Shown here in pieces: positions 15,995 through 24,002 of a stretch of DNA of 40,152 nucleotides. This DNA comes from Streptococcus sp. (lineage in GTDB: Bacteria; Bacillota; Bacilli; Lactobacillales; Streptococcaceae), in the NCBI RefSeq assembly GCF_030825805.1, contig NZ_JAPJPF010000012.1:1-40152 (forward strand), in the 5' to 3' direction. Under the pieces are notes generated by a model, which made no database searches, had not been told where the DNA came from, and worked only from the letters and a program-made list of their open reading frames with translations. Both the position numbers and the translations under genes were made by a program. The number at the start of each line of letters is the position of its first letter. The first letter of the stretch is position 1.

Positions 15995-17959
15995 TTATTT
16001 CACGTGTTTTGCAAGTTCTTCTTGTGCTTTTTTGTTTGATTCTTCTTTTTCTTTCAACCAATTCTTATAAGCTTTGTCGTAATCGGCAGTTGTGACTGTA
16101 TCACTTTGTAGTTCCATGTACTTGTAGTAGCTAGAACCGTCTTTGATACCGATCAAGGAGAAGGCTTTTGTAAATGGTTTAATCTTCGTGATAGAAGGAA
16201 CAGCACCTTTAGAGTAGACAGGAAGTGCAAAGGCATTGTCTGTCAACCAAGCTTGAGCAACAGCATATTTTTCGTAACGAGTTTTGGTATCCAATTGTTC
16301 TGCATTGGCATCATCCAATAGTTGTTTGTACTCGTTCAAACCTAGTTTTTCAATTAGGGCTTGGTCAGCTGCCGGATTGATTCCCATTCCTGCTAAGGCT
16401 GAACCATCGACTGGATTGAAGATATCCAAGTAAGTAGATGGGTCTTGGAAGTCAGGTCCCCAACCAGCGATATCCATATCAAAGTCTTTTTGATCAGGAC
16501 TTTGAGCGAAGTAGGTTGCATTGTCCGCATCTTCCGTAGACAATTTCTGAACATCCACGACAACATTTTCTTTTCCTAATGTTTTTTCGATGGAGTCTTT
16601 CATTGAATCAGCTTGTTGCACAATGCTAGCAGAAGACTGGTCAACCACGTAGTCGATGTGGATTGGGAATTGAACACCTTGCGCTTGGAGCTCTTCTTTG
16701 GCTTTAGCAAATTGTGCTTTAGCCTTGTTCGCATTGAACATGCTATCTTGTGCATCAGCAAGGCTGACATCCTTCCAATCATCTCCTGTTGCAGCAAGTT
16801 TTTCTTCAACAACAGTACCGAAGTCTTTGTTGTCTACTTGCACAAATGTTGGAGGTACAAGAAGCGTACGAAGGGTTTTGCTAGCCCCATCTTTCCCGTT
16901 TGATTGGGCACTTAGTGAAGTACGGTCAAGGGCAAAGTTGATGGCTTGACGGAAGTTTTTGTTTTGAAGAGCTGTTTTGGTTTGGTTCTTCTGGTCGTCT
17001 GTTGTTTTCTCAGTATGACCGTAGTTTTGACGGTTTACATTGAAGTAAACATAGTAGACAGTCGCATCTTGTGGTGAATAAACGATATTGTCCTTGAATT
17101 TTTTCTCAATGGTACTGAAGGTTGAGCTCGTTGGGAAGAGACGCGCAGTTGTCAAGTTTCCATCAGAGAAGTTACGAGCTAGGTAGTCTTGGTCAGAACC
17201 ATCGAAGTAGGTCAATTTGATATCATCGATCTTCACATTGTCTTTGTCGTAGTAGTTCTCGTTCTTGGTGAACTCCATCAACGATTTTGAAGTGAAGGAT
17301 TTCAAATAGTAAGGACCGTTGTAGAGGATTCCAGAAGGTTTGACGCTACCAAAGTCTTTACCTGCTGATTTGAGGAATTTTTCATTGACAGGCATCATGG
17401 TCGAAGTTGTCAATTTAGAATTCCAGAAAGACTCAGGTTGAGCCAAGGTGTATTGAAGGGTATGGTCGTCAACGGCTTTGACTCCAACTTTAGAGAAGTC
17501 CGTATTTTTACCAGTGACATAGTCATCCAGGCCGGCTACTGAGTTTTGAACCAAGTAGAGGGCATCTGACTTGTTGTCCGCTACGTATTTCAGAGAAGTG
17601 ACGAAGTCCTGTGCAGTGACGTCTGCATATTCGTTCCCTTCTGAGTCATACCATTTTGCATCTTTACGAAGTTTGTAAGTATAAGTCAATCCATCCTTAG
17701 AAACAGACCAATCTTCCGCTAGTGCAGGGACCAAGTTACCGTATTGGTCGTTTTCAAAAAGTCCATCTACTAAGTTGGTTGTGACATCACTTGTTGTTGA
17801 ACGGTTTGAAAGGAGGTAGTTCAAAGAGTCTGGATCAGTGCTATACACGTATGAAAAAGTGTTTGTCTGAGAAGACTTTGCAGATGATCCACAAGAAGCA
17901 AGGAACAGGGCTGAAGCAGCCGTGACACCTGCAAGGAAAGCTAGTTTAGATTTTTTCAT
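15995..17959 (-). CDS. Oligopeptide ABC transporter substrate-binding lipoprotein (AmiA/AliA/OppA family)
   Basis: This 654-aa exported lipoprotein has a signal peptide ending in LFLASC, with lipidated Cys23. The ATG at 17959 is preferred over the GTG just before it because GGAG is 8 bp upstream. SBP family 5 features include DPDSLNYLLSNRS near the mature N-terminus, GILYNGPYYLKSF and DFDMDIAGWGPDFQDPSTYLD. It should bind oligopeptides and hand them to an Opp/Ami permease encoded elsewhere, since no permease or ATPase gene adjoins. Such orphan binding proteins act in nutrition and peptide sensing in streptococci. Confidence 0.93.
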   Translation of the reverse strand: MKKSKLAFLAGVTAASALFLASCGSSAKSSQTNTFSYVYSTDPDSLNYLLSNRSTTSDVTTNLVDGLFENDQYGNLVPALAEDWSVSKDGLTYTYKLRKDAKWYDSEGNEYADVTAQDFVTSLKYVADNKSDALYLVQNSVAGLDDYVTGKNTDFSKVGVKAVDDHTLQYTLAQPESFWNSKLTTSTMMPVNEKFLKSAGKDFGSVKPSGILYNGPYYLKSFTSKSLMEFTKNENYYDKDNVKIDDIKLTYFDGSDQDYLARNFSDGNLTTARLFPTSSTFSTIEKKFKDNIVYSPQDATVYYVYFNVNRQNYGHTEKTTDDQKNQTKTALQNKNFRQAINFALDRTSLSAQSNGKDGASKTLRTLLVPPTFVQVDNKDFGTVVEEKLAATGDDWKDVSLADAQDSMFNANKAKAQFAKAKEELQAQGVQFPIHIDYVVDQSSASIVQQADSMKDSIEKTLGKENVVVDVQKLSTEDADNATYFAQSPDQKDFDMDIAGWGPDFQDPSTYLDIFNPVDGSALAGMGINPAADQALIEKLGLNEYKQLLDDANAEQLDTKTRYEKYAVAQAWLTDNAFALPVYSKGAVPSITKIKPFTKAFSLIGIKDGSSYYKYMELQSDTVTTADYDKAYKNWLKEKEESNKKAQEELAKHVK

Positions 17960-17990
17960 CACTTATCTCCTTTAATAAAGATTTTGTATT

Positions 17991-18019
17991 ATTATACACC
18001 TTTTTTTATAAAAAGCAAA
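17991..18019 (-). promoter_or_regulatory. Promoter of the oligopeptide-binding protein gene
   Basis: On the minus strand TTTGCT (18014-18019) and TATAAT (17991-17996) are spaced by 17 bp. Confidence 0.75.
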
Positions 18020-18070
18020 TTTTATTTGAAATTAATTGTATATTTAGTCATAATGTTCGTATTTATCGAG

Positions 18071-18152
18071 TTTCATGCAGTATTTTTAACTATTATGCTT
18101 TACAAACTAGCTAAGGAGGAGTATACTAACAATGAAAGTACTAGTATGTAAA
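18071..18152 (+). promoter_or_regulatory. Promoter and candidate PadR operator
   Basis: TTTCAT (18071-18076) and TATGCT (18094-18099) with 17-bp spacing form a plausible promoter. An inverted repeat follows: TTTACAAACTAG at 18099-18110 and CTAGTATGTAAA at 18141-18152, matching 11 of 12 positions. It begins at the last -10 base, the right place for a repressor site. Autorepression by the PadR protein encoded downstream is inferred. Confidence 0.5.
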
Positions 18153-18161
18153 ACAAACTAG
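18132..18161 (+). CDS. Possible 9-codon leader ORF ahead of padR
   Basis: ATG 18132 to TAG 18161 would encode MKVLVCKTN. A strong AAGGAGG lies at 18113-18119, 12 bp upstream, a little far. The SD and the start codon lie in the loop of the 18099/18152 inverted repeat, while the repeat's right arm overlaps codons 4-7, so translation and pairing could interfere. It may be chance; no family is known to me. Confidence 0.3.
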   Translation: MKVLVCKTN

Positions 18162-18194
18162 CCGAAAAGAGGCGGTATAGAATGGGGGAGCAGA

Positions 18195-18521
18195 ATGAAA
18201 GAGTCGCAATTGCTCAAGGGTGTCCTGGAAGGTTGTGTTTTAGAAATTATTTCAAAAAAATCTATTTATGGCTATGAATTGATCCAAAGTCTCAAGGAAA
18301 CCGGCTTCGATAAGATCGTTGCGGGGACCGTTTATCCCTTGCTTCAGAAGCTAGAGAAGCAAGGAGTCATCGTAGGAGAGATGAGGCCCTCTCCGGATGG
18401 ACCTGATCGCAAATATTTCTCTCTAACCATGGAAGGAAGAGAGCGCCTAGAGGAATTTTGGAACCAGTGGCAGGATCTGGTCATTAAAGTAGAACGCGTG
18501 AAAAAGGAGGGGGAAGCATGA
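18195..18521 (+). CDS. PadR-family transcriptional regulator
   Basis: This 108-aa winged-helix repressor of the small PadR-s2 type carries the typical GVLEGCVLEIISKKSIYGYE start, then LKETGFDKIVAGTVYPLLQKLEKQG and a wing with PDGPDRKYFSLT. The start has GGGGGAG upstream. It overlaps the next gene by 4 bp (ATGA), so repressor and membrane proteins are translationally coupled. PadR proteins commonly govern adjacent membrane or transporter genes and respond to small hydrophobic ligands or envelope stress. Confidence 0.92.
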   Translation: MKESQLLKGVLEGCVLEIISKKSIYGYELIQSLKETGFDKIVAGTVYPLLQKLEKQGVIVGEMRPSPDGPDRKYFSLTMEGRERLEEFWNQWQDLVIKVERVKKEGEA

Positions 18522-19318
18522 TCGAAGATTATACAGAAAAAATGTCAGCCGAATTGATGCACCTGAATAAGGACAATCAATCCTATATGAAAAAAATGAT
18601 AGCTTATATTGGAGTGAAGTCTTATTTTTATGATGATGAGCTACTGGGTGAACAGCTCTACAATATGGTTTGCGATTTAAAAGTTGCTGAGAAAGAGGGC
18701 AATCGGGCAGTGGATTATTTTGGAAAGGATCCAAGGGCCATGATGGACCAAGTTCTCTCGGAGTTACCTAGACGCAGGCTAGGTTCTTGTGTGGGGTTAT
18801 TCTTGATTCTTGGAACGATTTTCGTTGGCATGCGGTTTGTAATGGATTTTGCCTGGATGCTGCCACTAGTGATTGCTCCCTTAACATACCTGCTAGATCT
18901 ACTTATTTTCTTTGTGTACAGTCAATTTATGATGTGGCTTTGGTCCAAGCAGAGCTATGGGGAAATCAAGTGGCCTTGGGCTCTTGTTATCAGTGTGATT
19001 AGCTTGATCCTGTCTCCTAGGATAGAGCGCGTGTTTTCTGACCATTTGAGTCTGAATCGAAGTATCCTTTTGCCAGATGCTTGGGCGATTGTTATGGCTT
19101 TTCTGGTTCTTCTTGGATTTACGATCATGACCTATAGAAATCAGGGACGGCTTGTTGTTAGCCTACTGGTCATGGGTGTGACTTTCTTTGTAACTGGATG
19201 CTGTGTTCGCTTTGTGAATCCAGGAACTGCTAATTTATTACGCTGGCTACTCCCTCTGATAGGACTAGTCTTGTCCTTCATTGTATTTCGTCTCCAAAGA
19301 AAGGGGGAAACATCATGA
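18518..19318 (+). CDS. PadR-associated integral membrane protein 1
   Basis: This 266-aa protein has an N-terminal helical cytoplasmic domain of about 85 residues (HLNKDNQSYMKKMIAYIGVK, then a VDYFGKDPRAMMDQVLSELP segment). About six membrane segments fill the rest. The soluble part resembles the helical domains of DUF1129/HAAS-type proteins that sit next to PadR regulators, but I cannot assign the family firmly. It is coupled by ATGA overlaps to genes on both sides. Function is unknown. Confidence 0.75.
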   Translation: MIEDYTEKMSAELMHLNKDNQSYMKKMIAYIGVKSYFYDDELLGEQLYNMVCDLKVAEKEGNRAVDYFGKDPRAMMDQVLSELPRRRLGSCVGLFLILGTIFVGMRFVMDFAWMLPLVIAPLTYLLDLLIFFVYSQFMMWLWSKQSYGEIKWPWALVISVISLILSPRIERVFSDHLSLNRSILLPDAWAIVMAFLVLLGFTIMTYRNQGRLVVSLLVMGVTFFVTGCCVRFVNPGTANLLRWLLPLIGLVLSFIVFRLQRKGETS

Positions 19319-20145
19319 CATCAGCTATTTATTATGAAGAAACGCAGGCTTTGGTTCAAACCTTTAGCCAAGAGGACCAAGCTTATTTCCAAGATCTCTG
19401 GGATTATTTCAATTTTGCCGGCTTCTTATATGAGGAGAAAGCATTAAGAGAGCAGGTCTATAATCTAGCGCTAGATTTTTCGCAAGCAAGCGGTGATGGA
19501 TTGACAGCCAAGGACTATTTTGGACAGGATCCCAAGGGAATGGCAGACCAAATCATCGAAAATATGCCTAAAGAATCCACGCGGTCTGTTCTGAAGTATG
19601 GGGCGATTGTCTCGGGAATTGTCATTTTTTATCGCCTCTTAAGTGATTTTGCCTCGCAAGCAGTCCTGGTTCTCAAGCCCCTGGTCTATCTAACGGATAG
19701 TATTTTGGGACTTTTGGCTGTTGGGTTACTATTCTATCTCCTTCGTCGCCTCATTTTTGCAGAAGAGAAGTCAAAAAAAGCAATCTATGTGGCATTCGTT
19801 CTCGTCCTTGGGATCTATTTCATCAGTGAAATAGTAGGGGTCCGTTTCTTGCCAGCTTTAGGTTGGTTGACGGTACCTAGTCCATGGGATACCTTCCTGA
19901 TGACAGGGGCTAGTGCAGGACTTATCCTCTGGCAGTGGAAAGAGGAGTTTGCTCGTGCCTTCATCTTTCCTATTCTGTCCTTCTTAGTAGTGGGATTCTT
20001 GCATCGCTGGACTTTGGCCCAAGGGATTCAGAATTCCAGCATGACTATCATTTTGCCGACGGTGATCATCGTTATCGGATTGATGATTTACTATTGGTTC
20101 ACGATACGCGCTTTGAAAAAGAACAAGACAGAACATGCCGAATAG
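19315..20145 (+). CDS. PadR-associated integral membrane protein 2
   Basis: This 276-aa paralogue of the preceding gene has the same design: an N-terminal helical domain with KDYFGQDPKGMADQIIENMP, aligning with KDPRAMMDQVLSELP next door, then six or so membrane segments. Tandem duplication followed by divergence is likely. The two may form a heteromeric complex, by analogy with other paired small membrane proteins; this is inference. A terminator follows at once. Confidence 0.75.
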   Translation: MTSAIYYEETQALVQTFSQEDQAYFQDLWDYFNFAGFLYEEKALREQVYNLALDFSQASGDGLTAKDYFGQDPKGMADQIIENMPKESTRSVLKYGAIVSGIVIFYRLLSDFASQAVLVLKPLVYLTDSILGLLAVGLLFYLLRRLIFAEEKSKKAIYVAFVLVLGIYFISEIVGVRFLPALGWLTVPSPWDTFLMTGASAGLILWQWKEEFARAFIFPILSFLVVGFLHRWTLAQGIQNSSMTIILPTVIIVIGLMIYYWFTIRALKKNKTEHAE

Positions 20146-20150
20146 AGTGA

Positions 20151-20176
20151 AAAGGGGGAGGAAGCTCCTCCTTTTT
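20151..20176 (+). terminator. Terminator of the PadR operon
   Basis: A GA-rich arm (AAAGGGGGAG) pairs with CTCCTCCTTTTT around GAAG, giving a stem with a T run. Confidence 0.75.
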
Positions 20177-20208
20177 GCTGTTGAAAAGCAACGAGAAAGC
20201 TTGATTTT

Positions 20209-20217
20209 TGTTATAAT
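20209..20217 (+). promoter_or_regulatory. Extended -10 promoter of the DUF2829 gene
   Basis: TGT-TATAAT is an extended -10 element about 30 bp ahead of the ATG. No good -35 is seen. Confidence 0.6.
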
Positions 20218-20247
20218 GAAAGGGAGTATGAAGCAAAGGAGAAGATC

Positions 20248-20484
20248 ATGACATTTGAAGAAATCTTGCCTGGACTAAAGGCAAAAAAGAAATATGTACG
20301 TACTGGTTGGGGTGGTGCAGAGAACTATGTCCAGCTGTTTGATACCATCGAGCAAAATGGAGTGGCTCTGGAAGTGACCCCTTATTTCCTCATTAACGTT
20401 TCTGGTGAAGGTGAAGGCTTCTCTATGTGGAGTCCGACACCTTGTGATGTCTTAGCGACAGATTGGGTAGAAGTGCATGACTAG
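20248..20484 (+). CDS. DUF2829-domain protein (Tad2-like family)
   Basis: This 78-aa protein covers the whole DUF2829 domain: MTFEEILPGLKAKKKYVRTG at the start, GWGGAENYVQLF, a PYFLIN strand and the conserved end WSPTPCDVLATDWVEV. The phage anti-Thoeris protein Tad2, which sequesters a cyclic-ADP-ribose-type signal, belongs to this family. Many chromosomal members have no known role. The gene overlaps the following dehydrogenase by 8 bp, so the two are co-translated. No phage gene is nearby. Confidence 0.87.
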   Translation: MTFEEILPGLKAKKKYVRTGWGGAENYVQLFDTIEQNGVALEVTPYFLINVSGEGEGFSMWSPTPCDVLATDWVEVHD

Positions 20485-21175
20485 ACGTGTATTGATCACG
20501 GGAGTGAGTTCAGGGATTGGTCTGGCTCAAGCTCGCCTCTTTCTTGAAAAGGGCTACCAGGTCTATGGAGTGGACCAGGGAGCGGATCCCCAGTTGTCGG
20601 GTGATGTTCACTTCTTGCAGCGGGACTTGACTCTTGATTTGACGCCGATTTTTGATTGGTGTCCAGAGGTCGATGTCTTGTGCAATACAGCTGGAGTTTT
20701 GGATGATTACAAACCACTCCTTGAGCAAAGCGCTCAAGAGATTCAGGAGATCTTTGAGATCAACTATGTGACTCCGGTAGAGCTGACACGGCATTATCTG
20801 ACTCAAATGTTGGAGAAAAAGCAAGGGATCATCATCAATATGTGCTCCATTGCTTCTAGCCTAGCGGGAGGTGGCGGTCACGCTTATACTTCCTCCAAGC
20901 ATGCTCTAGCAGGTTTTACCAAGCAGTTGGCCCTGGATTATGCAGAAGCTGGGATTCAGGTTTTTGGCATCGCACCAGGAGCCGTCAAAACAGGCATGAC
21001 CGCAGCGGATTTTGAACCAGGTGGCTTGGCTGACTGGGTAGCCAGTGAGACGCCGATCAAGCGCTGGATTGAGCCAGAGGAAGTAGCCGAAGTCAGCCTC
21101 TTTTTGGCTAGTGGGAAGGCGTCTGCCATGCAAGGGCAAATCTTGACCATTGATGGTGGTTGGAGTTTGAAGTAA
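20477..21175 (+). CDS. Short-chain dehydrogenase/reductase, FabG-like
   Basis: This 232-aa classical SDR has the nucleotide motif TGVSSGIG (8-15), NTAG (70-73), a serine in the 124-128 stretch, and the catalytic Tyr137-x3-Lys141 (YTSSK). It ends in the usual DGGWSLK. NAD(P)-dependent reduction of a keto group is expected. It is often annotated as 3-oxoacyl-ACP reductase, but the true substrate is unknown because the main fabG normally sits in the fab cluster. It is coupled to the DUF2829 gene. Confidence 0.9.
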   Translation: MTRRVLITGVSSGIGLAQARLFLEKGYQVYGVDQGADPQLSGDVHFLQRDLTLDLTPIFDWCPEVDVLCNTAGVLDDYKPLLEQSAQEIQEIFEINYVTPVELTRHYLTQMLEKKQGIIINMCSIASSLAGGGGHAYTSSKHALAGFTKQLALDYAEAGIQVFGIAPGAVKTGMTAADFEPGGLADWVASETPIKRWIEPEEVAEVSLFLASGKASAMQGQILTIDGGWSLK

Positions 21176-21204
21176 GGGCTGAAAAAAGTAAAATAATAAG
21201 AATG

Positions 21205-21245
21205 AAATGAGTCTAGTAGAACCGCTGGGCTCATTTTCTATTTTA
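21205..21245 (+). terminator. Probable terminator of the DUF2829-SDR operon
   Basis: AAATGAG (21205-21211) pairs with CTCATTT (21230-21236), with an imperfect inner stem, followed by TCTATTTT. Confidence 0.6.
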
Positions 21246-21267
21246 GCTTTATGGAAAAGGAATCTTA

Positions 21268-21276
21268 TGGTATGAT
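21268..21276 (+). promoter_or_regulatory. Extended -10 promoter ahead of the immunity-gene island
   Basis: TGG-TATGAT fits an extended -10. It is the only convincing promoter I see before the run of same-strand genes starting at 21351. Confidence 0.5.
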
Positions 21277-21350
21277 AGCCTAAAAGGGACCTGTAATATG
21301 GAGGTCAAATAAAAAAAGCCTTTGGGAAGAGAGACTCAAAAGGAGACGGG

Positions 21351-21770
21351 ATGCTAGTATTAACAGACACAGATCCAGCGATTTCAAGCGAAGATTTTTT
21401 ACAATTTGAGGAGATTCTTGGAAAGAAATTGCCGGAAGCCATGAAGGATCTTTATCTCAAGTACAACGGTGGTCAGCCCCAAGTAAGGGGTGTCCACGAT
21501 GACCGTCATCTCTTTCCTTTCAATTCCTTTGATTCACTGGAGGAGATCAAGAAGTCACTTACCTGGTTTGACGATGAGGTGGTACCTGAGGGATTTAAGG
21601 CAACAGACCTTCTTCATTTCGCCTATGATCCTGGTTCTGGCAATTATGCTCTTTCTCTAAGGGCAGAGGATTATGGCAAGGTTTATTTCTATGTCTTAGA
21701 AGAAAAAGCTGAGATCTACGGTCTATGGGCTTCTTTTGAGGAATTTTTGAACTCTTTTGTTGAAGAGTGA
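21351..21770 (+). CDS. SMI1/KNR4 (SUKH) family immunity-type protein
   Basis: This 139-aa protein has the SUKH hallmark near residue 25, LGKKLPEAMKDLYLKYNGGQ. A mid-domain FPFNSFDSLEEI, LLHFAYDPGSGNYALSL and the C-terminal ASFEEFLNSF complete the fold. Such proteins typically neutralise the toxin domains of polymorphic or LXG-type secreted toxins, acting in the cytoplasm. It is the first gene of a long one-strand cluster. Its leader AAAAGGAGACGGGATGC is repeated exactly before the next gene. Confidence 0.88.
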   Translation: MLVLTDTDPAISSEDFLQFEEILGKKLPEAMKDLYLKYNGGQPQVRGVHDDRHLFPFNSFDSLEEIKKSLTWFDDEVVPEGFKATDLLHFAYDPGSGNYALSLRAEDYGKVYFYVLEEKAEIYGLWASFEEFLNSFVEE

Positions 21771-21788
21771 GATTAAAAAGGAGACGGG

Positions 21789-22127
21789 ATGCGAAAACAT
21801 CAAGAACTTTCACTAGAGCAGATAATTGAGCAGGTGCGCGTAGATCAATTAGTATCAGATGATTTTTGCCTCTATGGCAAGGAAGATGGAGAACTGGCAC
21901 TAGCTAGGCTCTATTGGGTATCCGATTATCCGGATGTCGTGGAAGACTCTGATGTCTACCCGACGGATGTAGCGGAGCAAGATCTGCAACTAGTCTACTA
22001 TGGAGAGCAGTTGATTGATGTTCTTGCAGTCGCACTTGAGGAAAAGCCAGATGCAAGTCCCCAAGACTTGGTCGATGCTTTAAATTATTATCAGCAACAT
22101 GATAGCTTTATGCCTTTTGATGATTAG
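21789..22127 (+). CDS. Small acidic protein, possibly DUF7716-like
   Basis: This 112-aa strongly acidic protein (LSLEQIIEQVRVDQLVSDDF, then DSDVYPTDVAEQDLQLVYYG) has a C-terminal segment SPQDLVDALNYYQQHDSFMP. The pattern is reminiscent of the DUF7716 immunity-associated family, but this is from memory and tentative. It follows the SUKH gene by 18 bp with an identical ribosome-site block. A role as an immunity protein is inferred from context and acidity. Confidence 0.6.
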   Translation: MRKHQELSLEQIIEQVRVDQLVSDDFCLYGKEDGELALARLYWVSDYPDVVEDSDVYPTDVAEQDLQLVYYGEQLIDVLAVALEEKPDASPQDLVDALNYYQQHDSFMPFDD

Positions 22128-22179
22128 CTAGGCCGATTAGAGAAATGGTATTCAATGACTGATAGTGATAAGGAGAAAA

Positions 22180-22740
22180 ATGACAGTCAATATCAATGAA
22201 TTAGTGAAGGAGCACGGCTTTTGTGTGGTGCCTACAGAGGAGGAACCATTTAGTTTGGATGAAGCCCGTTTCAACCTTTTGGCATATTTAGAGGATTATT
22301 CCAAAATGGGATTTTCTTTTGTCAAACTAGCTAATGAACTAGTCGAACTAAGGAAAAATCAGGAGAGCTATAGGCTTTTTGGCCAGTGTTTTTTAGGTGC
22401 CTTTGTGATTAGAGAACAGGGGCAGGTCTTCTTACTTTGCAATCAAGAAGGAAGGGAAATTTTTCAAGAAGATAGAGTTTATGTCAATTCTTCCTTACAT
22501 ACTTTTGTTTCCTCTTATTCGCTCTTTCTATCAAGCATCTTTCTTTTGAAAGCAAAGTTTTATGAGATTGAGCAAGATGAAGTCGAAGAGATTGCAGCAA
22601 ACTTGAAGGATCAAGTACTTGCCTTAGAAAAGCCCCTTGAACAAGAAGTTCCTTTCTGGGAGCACATGGCCTATTTGATAGAAGATGATGGAATCGTTCT
22701 AAGAGATGATCTCTTTCATATCTTAAATAAAGAGCAGTAG
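22180..22740 (+). CDS. SUKH-4-like immunity protein
   Basis: This 186-aa protein is taken from ATG 22180 (MTVNINELVKEHGFCVVP), with AAGGAG 4-9 bp upstream; a longer frame from GTG 22165 has no site. The central QVFLLCNQEGREIF is followed by VYVNSSLHTFVSSYSLFL, which matches the SUKH-4 signature in which a strand pair leads into 'VNSSL..F'. Immunity to a secreted toxin is likely from family and setting. Confidence 0.7.
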   Translation: MTVNINELVKEHGFCVVPTEEEPFSLDEARFNLLAYLEDYSKMGFSFVKLANELVELRKNQESYRLFGQCFLGAFVIREQGQVFLLCNQEGREIFQEDRVYVNSSLHTFVSSYSLFLSSIFLLKAKFYEIEQDEVEEIAANLKDQVLALEKPLEQEVPFWEHMAYLIEDDGIVLRDDLFHILNKEQ

Positions 22741-22749
22741 GAATTAATT

Positions 22750-23277
22750 ATGGAGAAAAAATTGCCCCAGATAAAGATTCGTGAGTGGAATGAAAAGCCA
22801 AGAACAAAACTTCGATTTATTAAAATTGGTGATATTTTTTGCTATCAATTTTCGGAGGAAATGTTTGTATTTGGTCAAATCCTTGGAAAAGTGAATGTTG
22901 GTCATGTCATTCAATTTTTCGATATCTTTCAAGCAAGTCCTACTATAACAGTTGAGGAGCTAAGTCGTGCTCAATTTATAGGTAAGCCCATCATTGTAGA
23001 CTCCTACACCTTGTTTGATCGAAGTCCAGTATGGTTTTGGCAGATAATTGGTCATCAAGCGGATTTTGATCCAAGCCATTTCAAGGATTTAGCCTTTAAG
23101 TGGGGAGATCCAAATGGTCCTCACTTTGGGAAGGTCTGGCTAGATGGTAGGATAGAACCTAAGATTTTTTCTAGGGAAGAAGTTGAGGAGCTGGACTGGG
23201 AAGCCTGTGTCGGAAGTATAGTTTATAACAGAATCTTGGAAGAAGAACTGGCAAGCAGAGGAAATAAAGGAGTTTGA
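22750..23277 (+). CDS. Imm26-like immunity protein
   Basis: This 175-aa protein has an N-terminal RFIKIGDIFCYQFSEEMFVF segment followed by GQILGKVNVGHVIQFFDIF. This is the beta-rich 'GDIF...G.V......FDIF' pattern of Imm26. The remainder (WFWQIIGHQADF, WLDGRIEPKIFSREEVEEL) also occurs in long family members. It follows the SUKH-4-like gene by 9 bp, and the next gene begins one base after its stop codon. Confidence 0.7.
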   Translation: MEKKLPQIKIREWNEKPRTKLRFIKIGDIFCYQFSEEMFVFGQILGKVNVGHVIQFFDIFQASPTITVEELSRAQFIGKPIIVDSYTLFDRSPVWFWQIIGHQADFDPSHFKDLAFKWGDPNGPHFGKVWLDGRIEPKIFSREEVEELDWEACVGSIVYNRILEEELASRGNKGV

Positions 23278-23278
23278 G

Positions 23279-23905
23279 ATGGACTATGTAGATGAGTTAA
23301 CTTCAGGACGAACGCCCTTGGTAAAAAAGGCAGCGAAAAAAATTTTAAGAGGCAGACTAAAAGGATATGGACCATTCTTGCATCAGGCCTTGGAAGGGGA
23401 GATGGAAAAGCCTAAATCATGGGAATCACAAATGTACTTGCTCTACGCCATGGCTGCAACGGATTGCACAGAAGAAGTCCCCTATCTCAAGTCATTACTG
23501 CTGAGAGACATCCTAACCCCTGTAACCTATCGCTCTCTAGCAGTAGCGATTGCTTATCTAGAAAATTTAGAAACAGAGAACTTGTCTTTTGTTTATGAGT
23601 CCTTGGAATCGAATAACTTATTGCAAGCTGCAGGTGCTTGTGCAGCACTCTATATGAGAAAGATTGTGCTGAAAGATGATGATTTTGAGAAGATCATGAC
23701 CTTTATCACCAAGGATGTTTATTTGGAAAATATAAGAGGAACAATCTCTCCGTTTATGTTCATTTTGGCTGCATCTTATCTATATCCAGAACAGAATCGC
23801 CAGAAAATTGTAGACTTTTCCCGTCAATTTAATGAAGTACATATAAATACAATCATTGAGGATGTATCCAAAGGAAAGGACGGCAGGAGGATTAGGCTAT
23901 TCTAA
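23279..23905 (+). CDS. Helical-repeat (HEAT-like) protein in the immunity cluster
   Basis: This 208-aa all-helical protein begins MDYVDELTSGRTPLVKKAAK. Paired helices such as MYLLYAMAATDCTEEVPYLK and YRSLAVAIAYLENLETENLS suggest HEAT-type repeats, a layout seen in several polymorphic-toxin immunity proteins. No exact family is recognised. It is tightly coupled to the preceding Imm26-like gene (start one base after the previous stop codon). Confidence 0.65.
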   Translation: MDYVDELTSGRTPLVKKAAKKILRGRLKGYGPFLHQALEGEMEKPKSWESQMYLLYAMAATDCTEEVPYLKSLLLRDILTPVTYRSLAVAIAYLENLETENLSFVYESLESNNLLQAAGACAALYMRKIVLKDDDFEKIMTFITKDVYLENIRGTISPFMFILAASYLYPEQNRQKIVDFSRQFNEVHINTIIEDVSKGKDGRRIRLF

Positions 23906-24002
23906 GATCTACTTAAAGAGAGAAGTTACCATCTCCTTAAAGAGGGAAACAATGAATCTTAAAAAGAAGACTTATATTCATTTTTAAAAAGGAGTTCATC
24001 TT

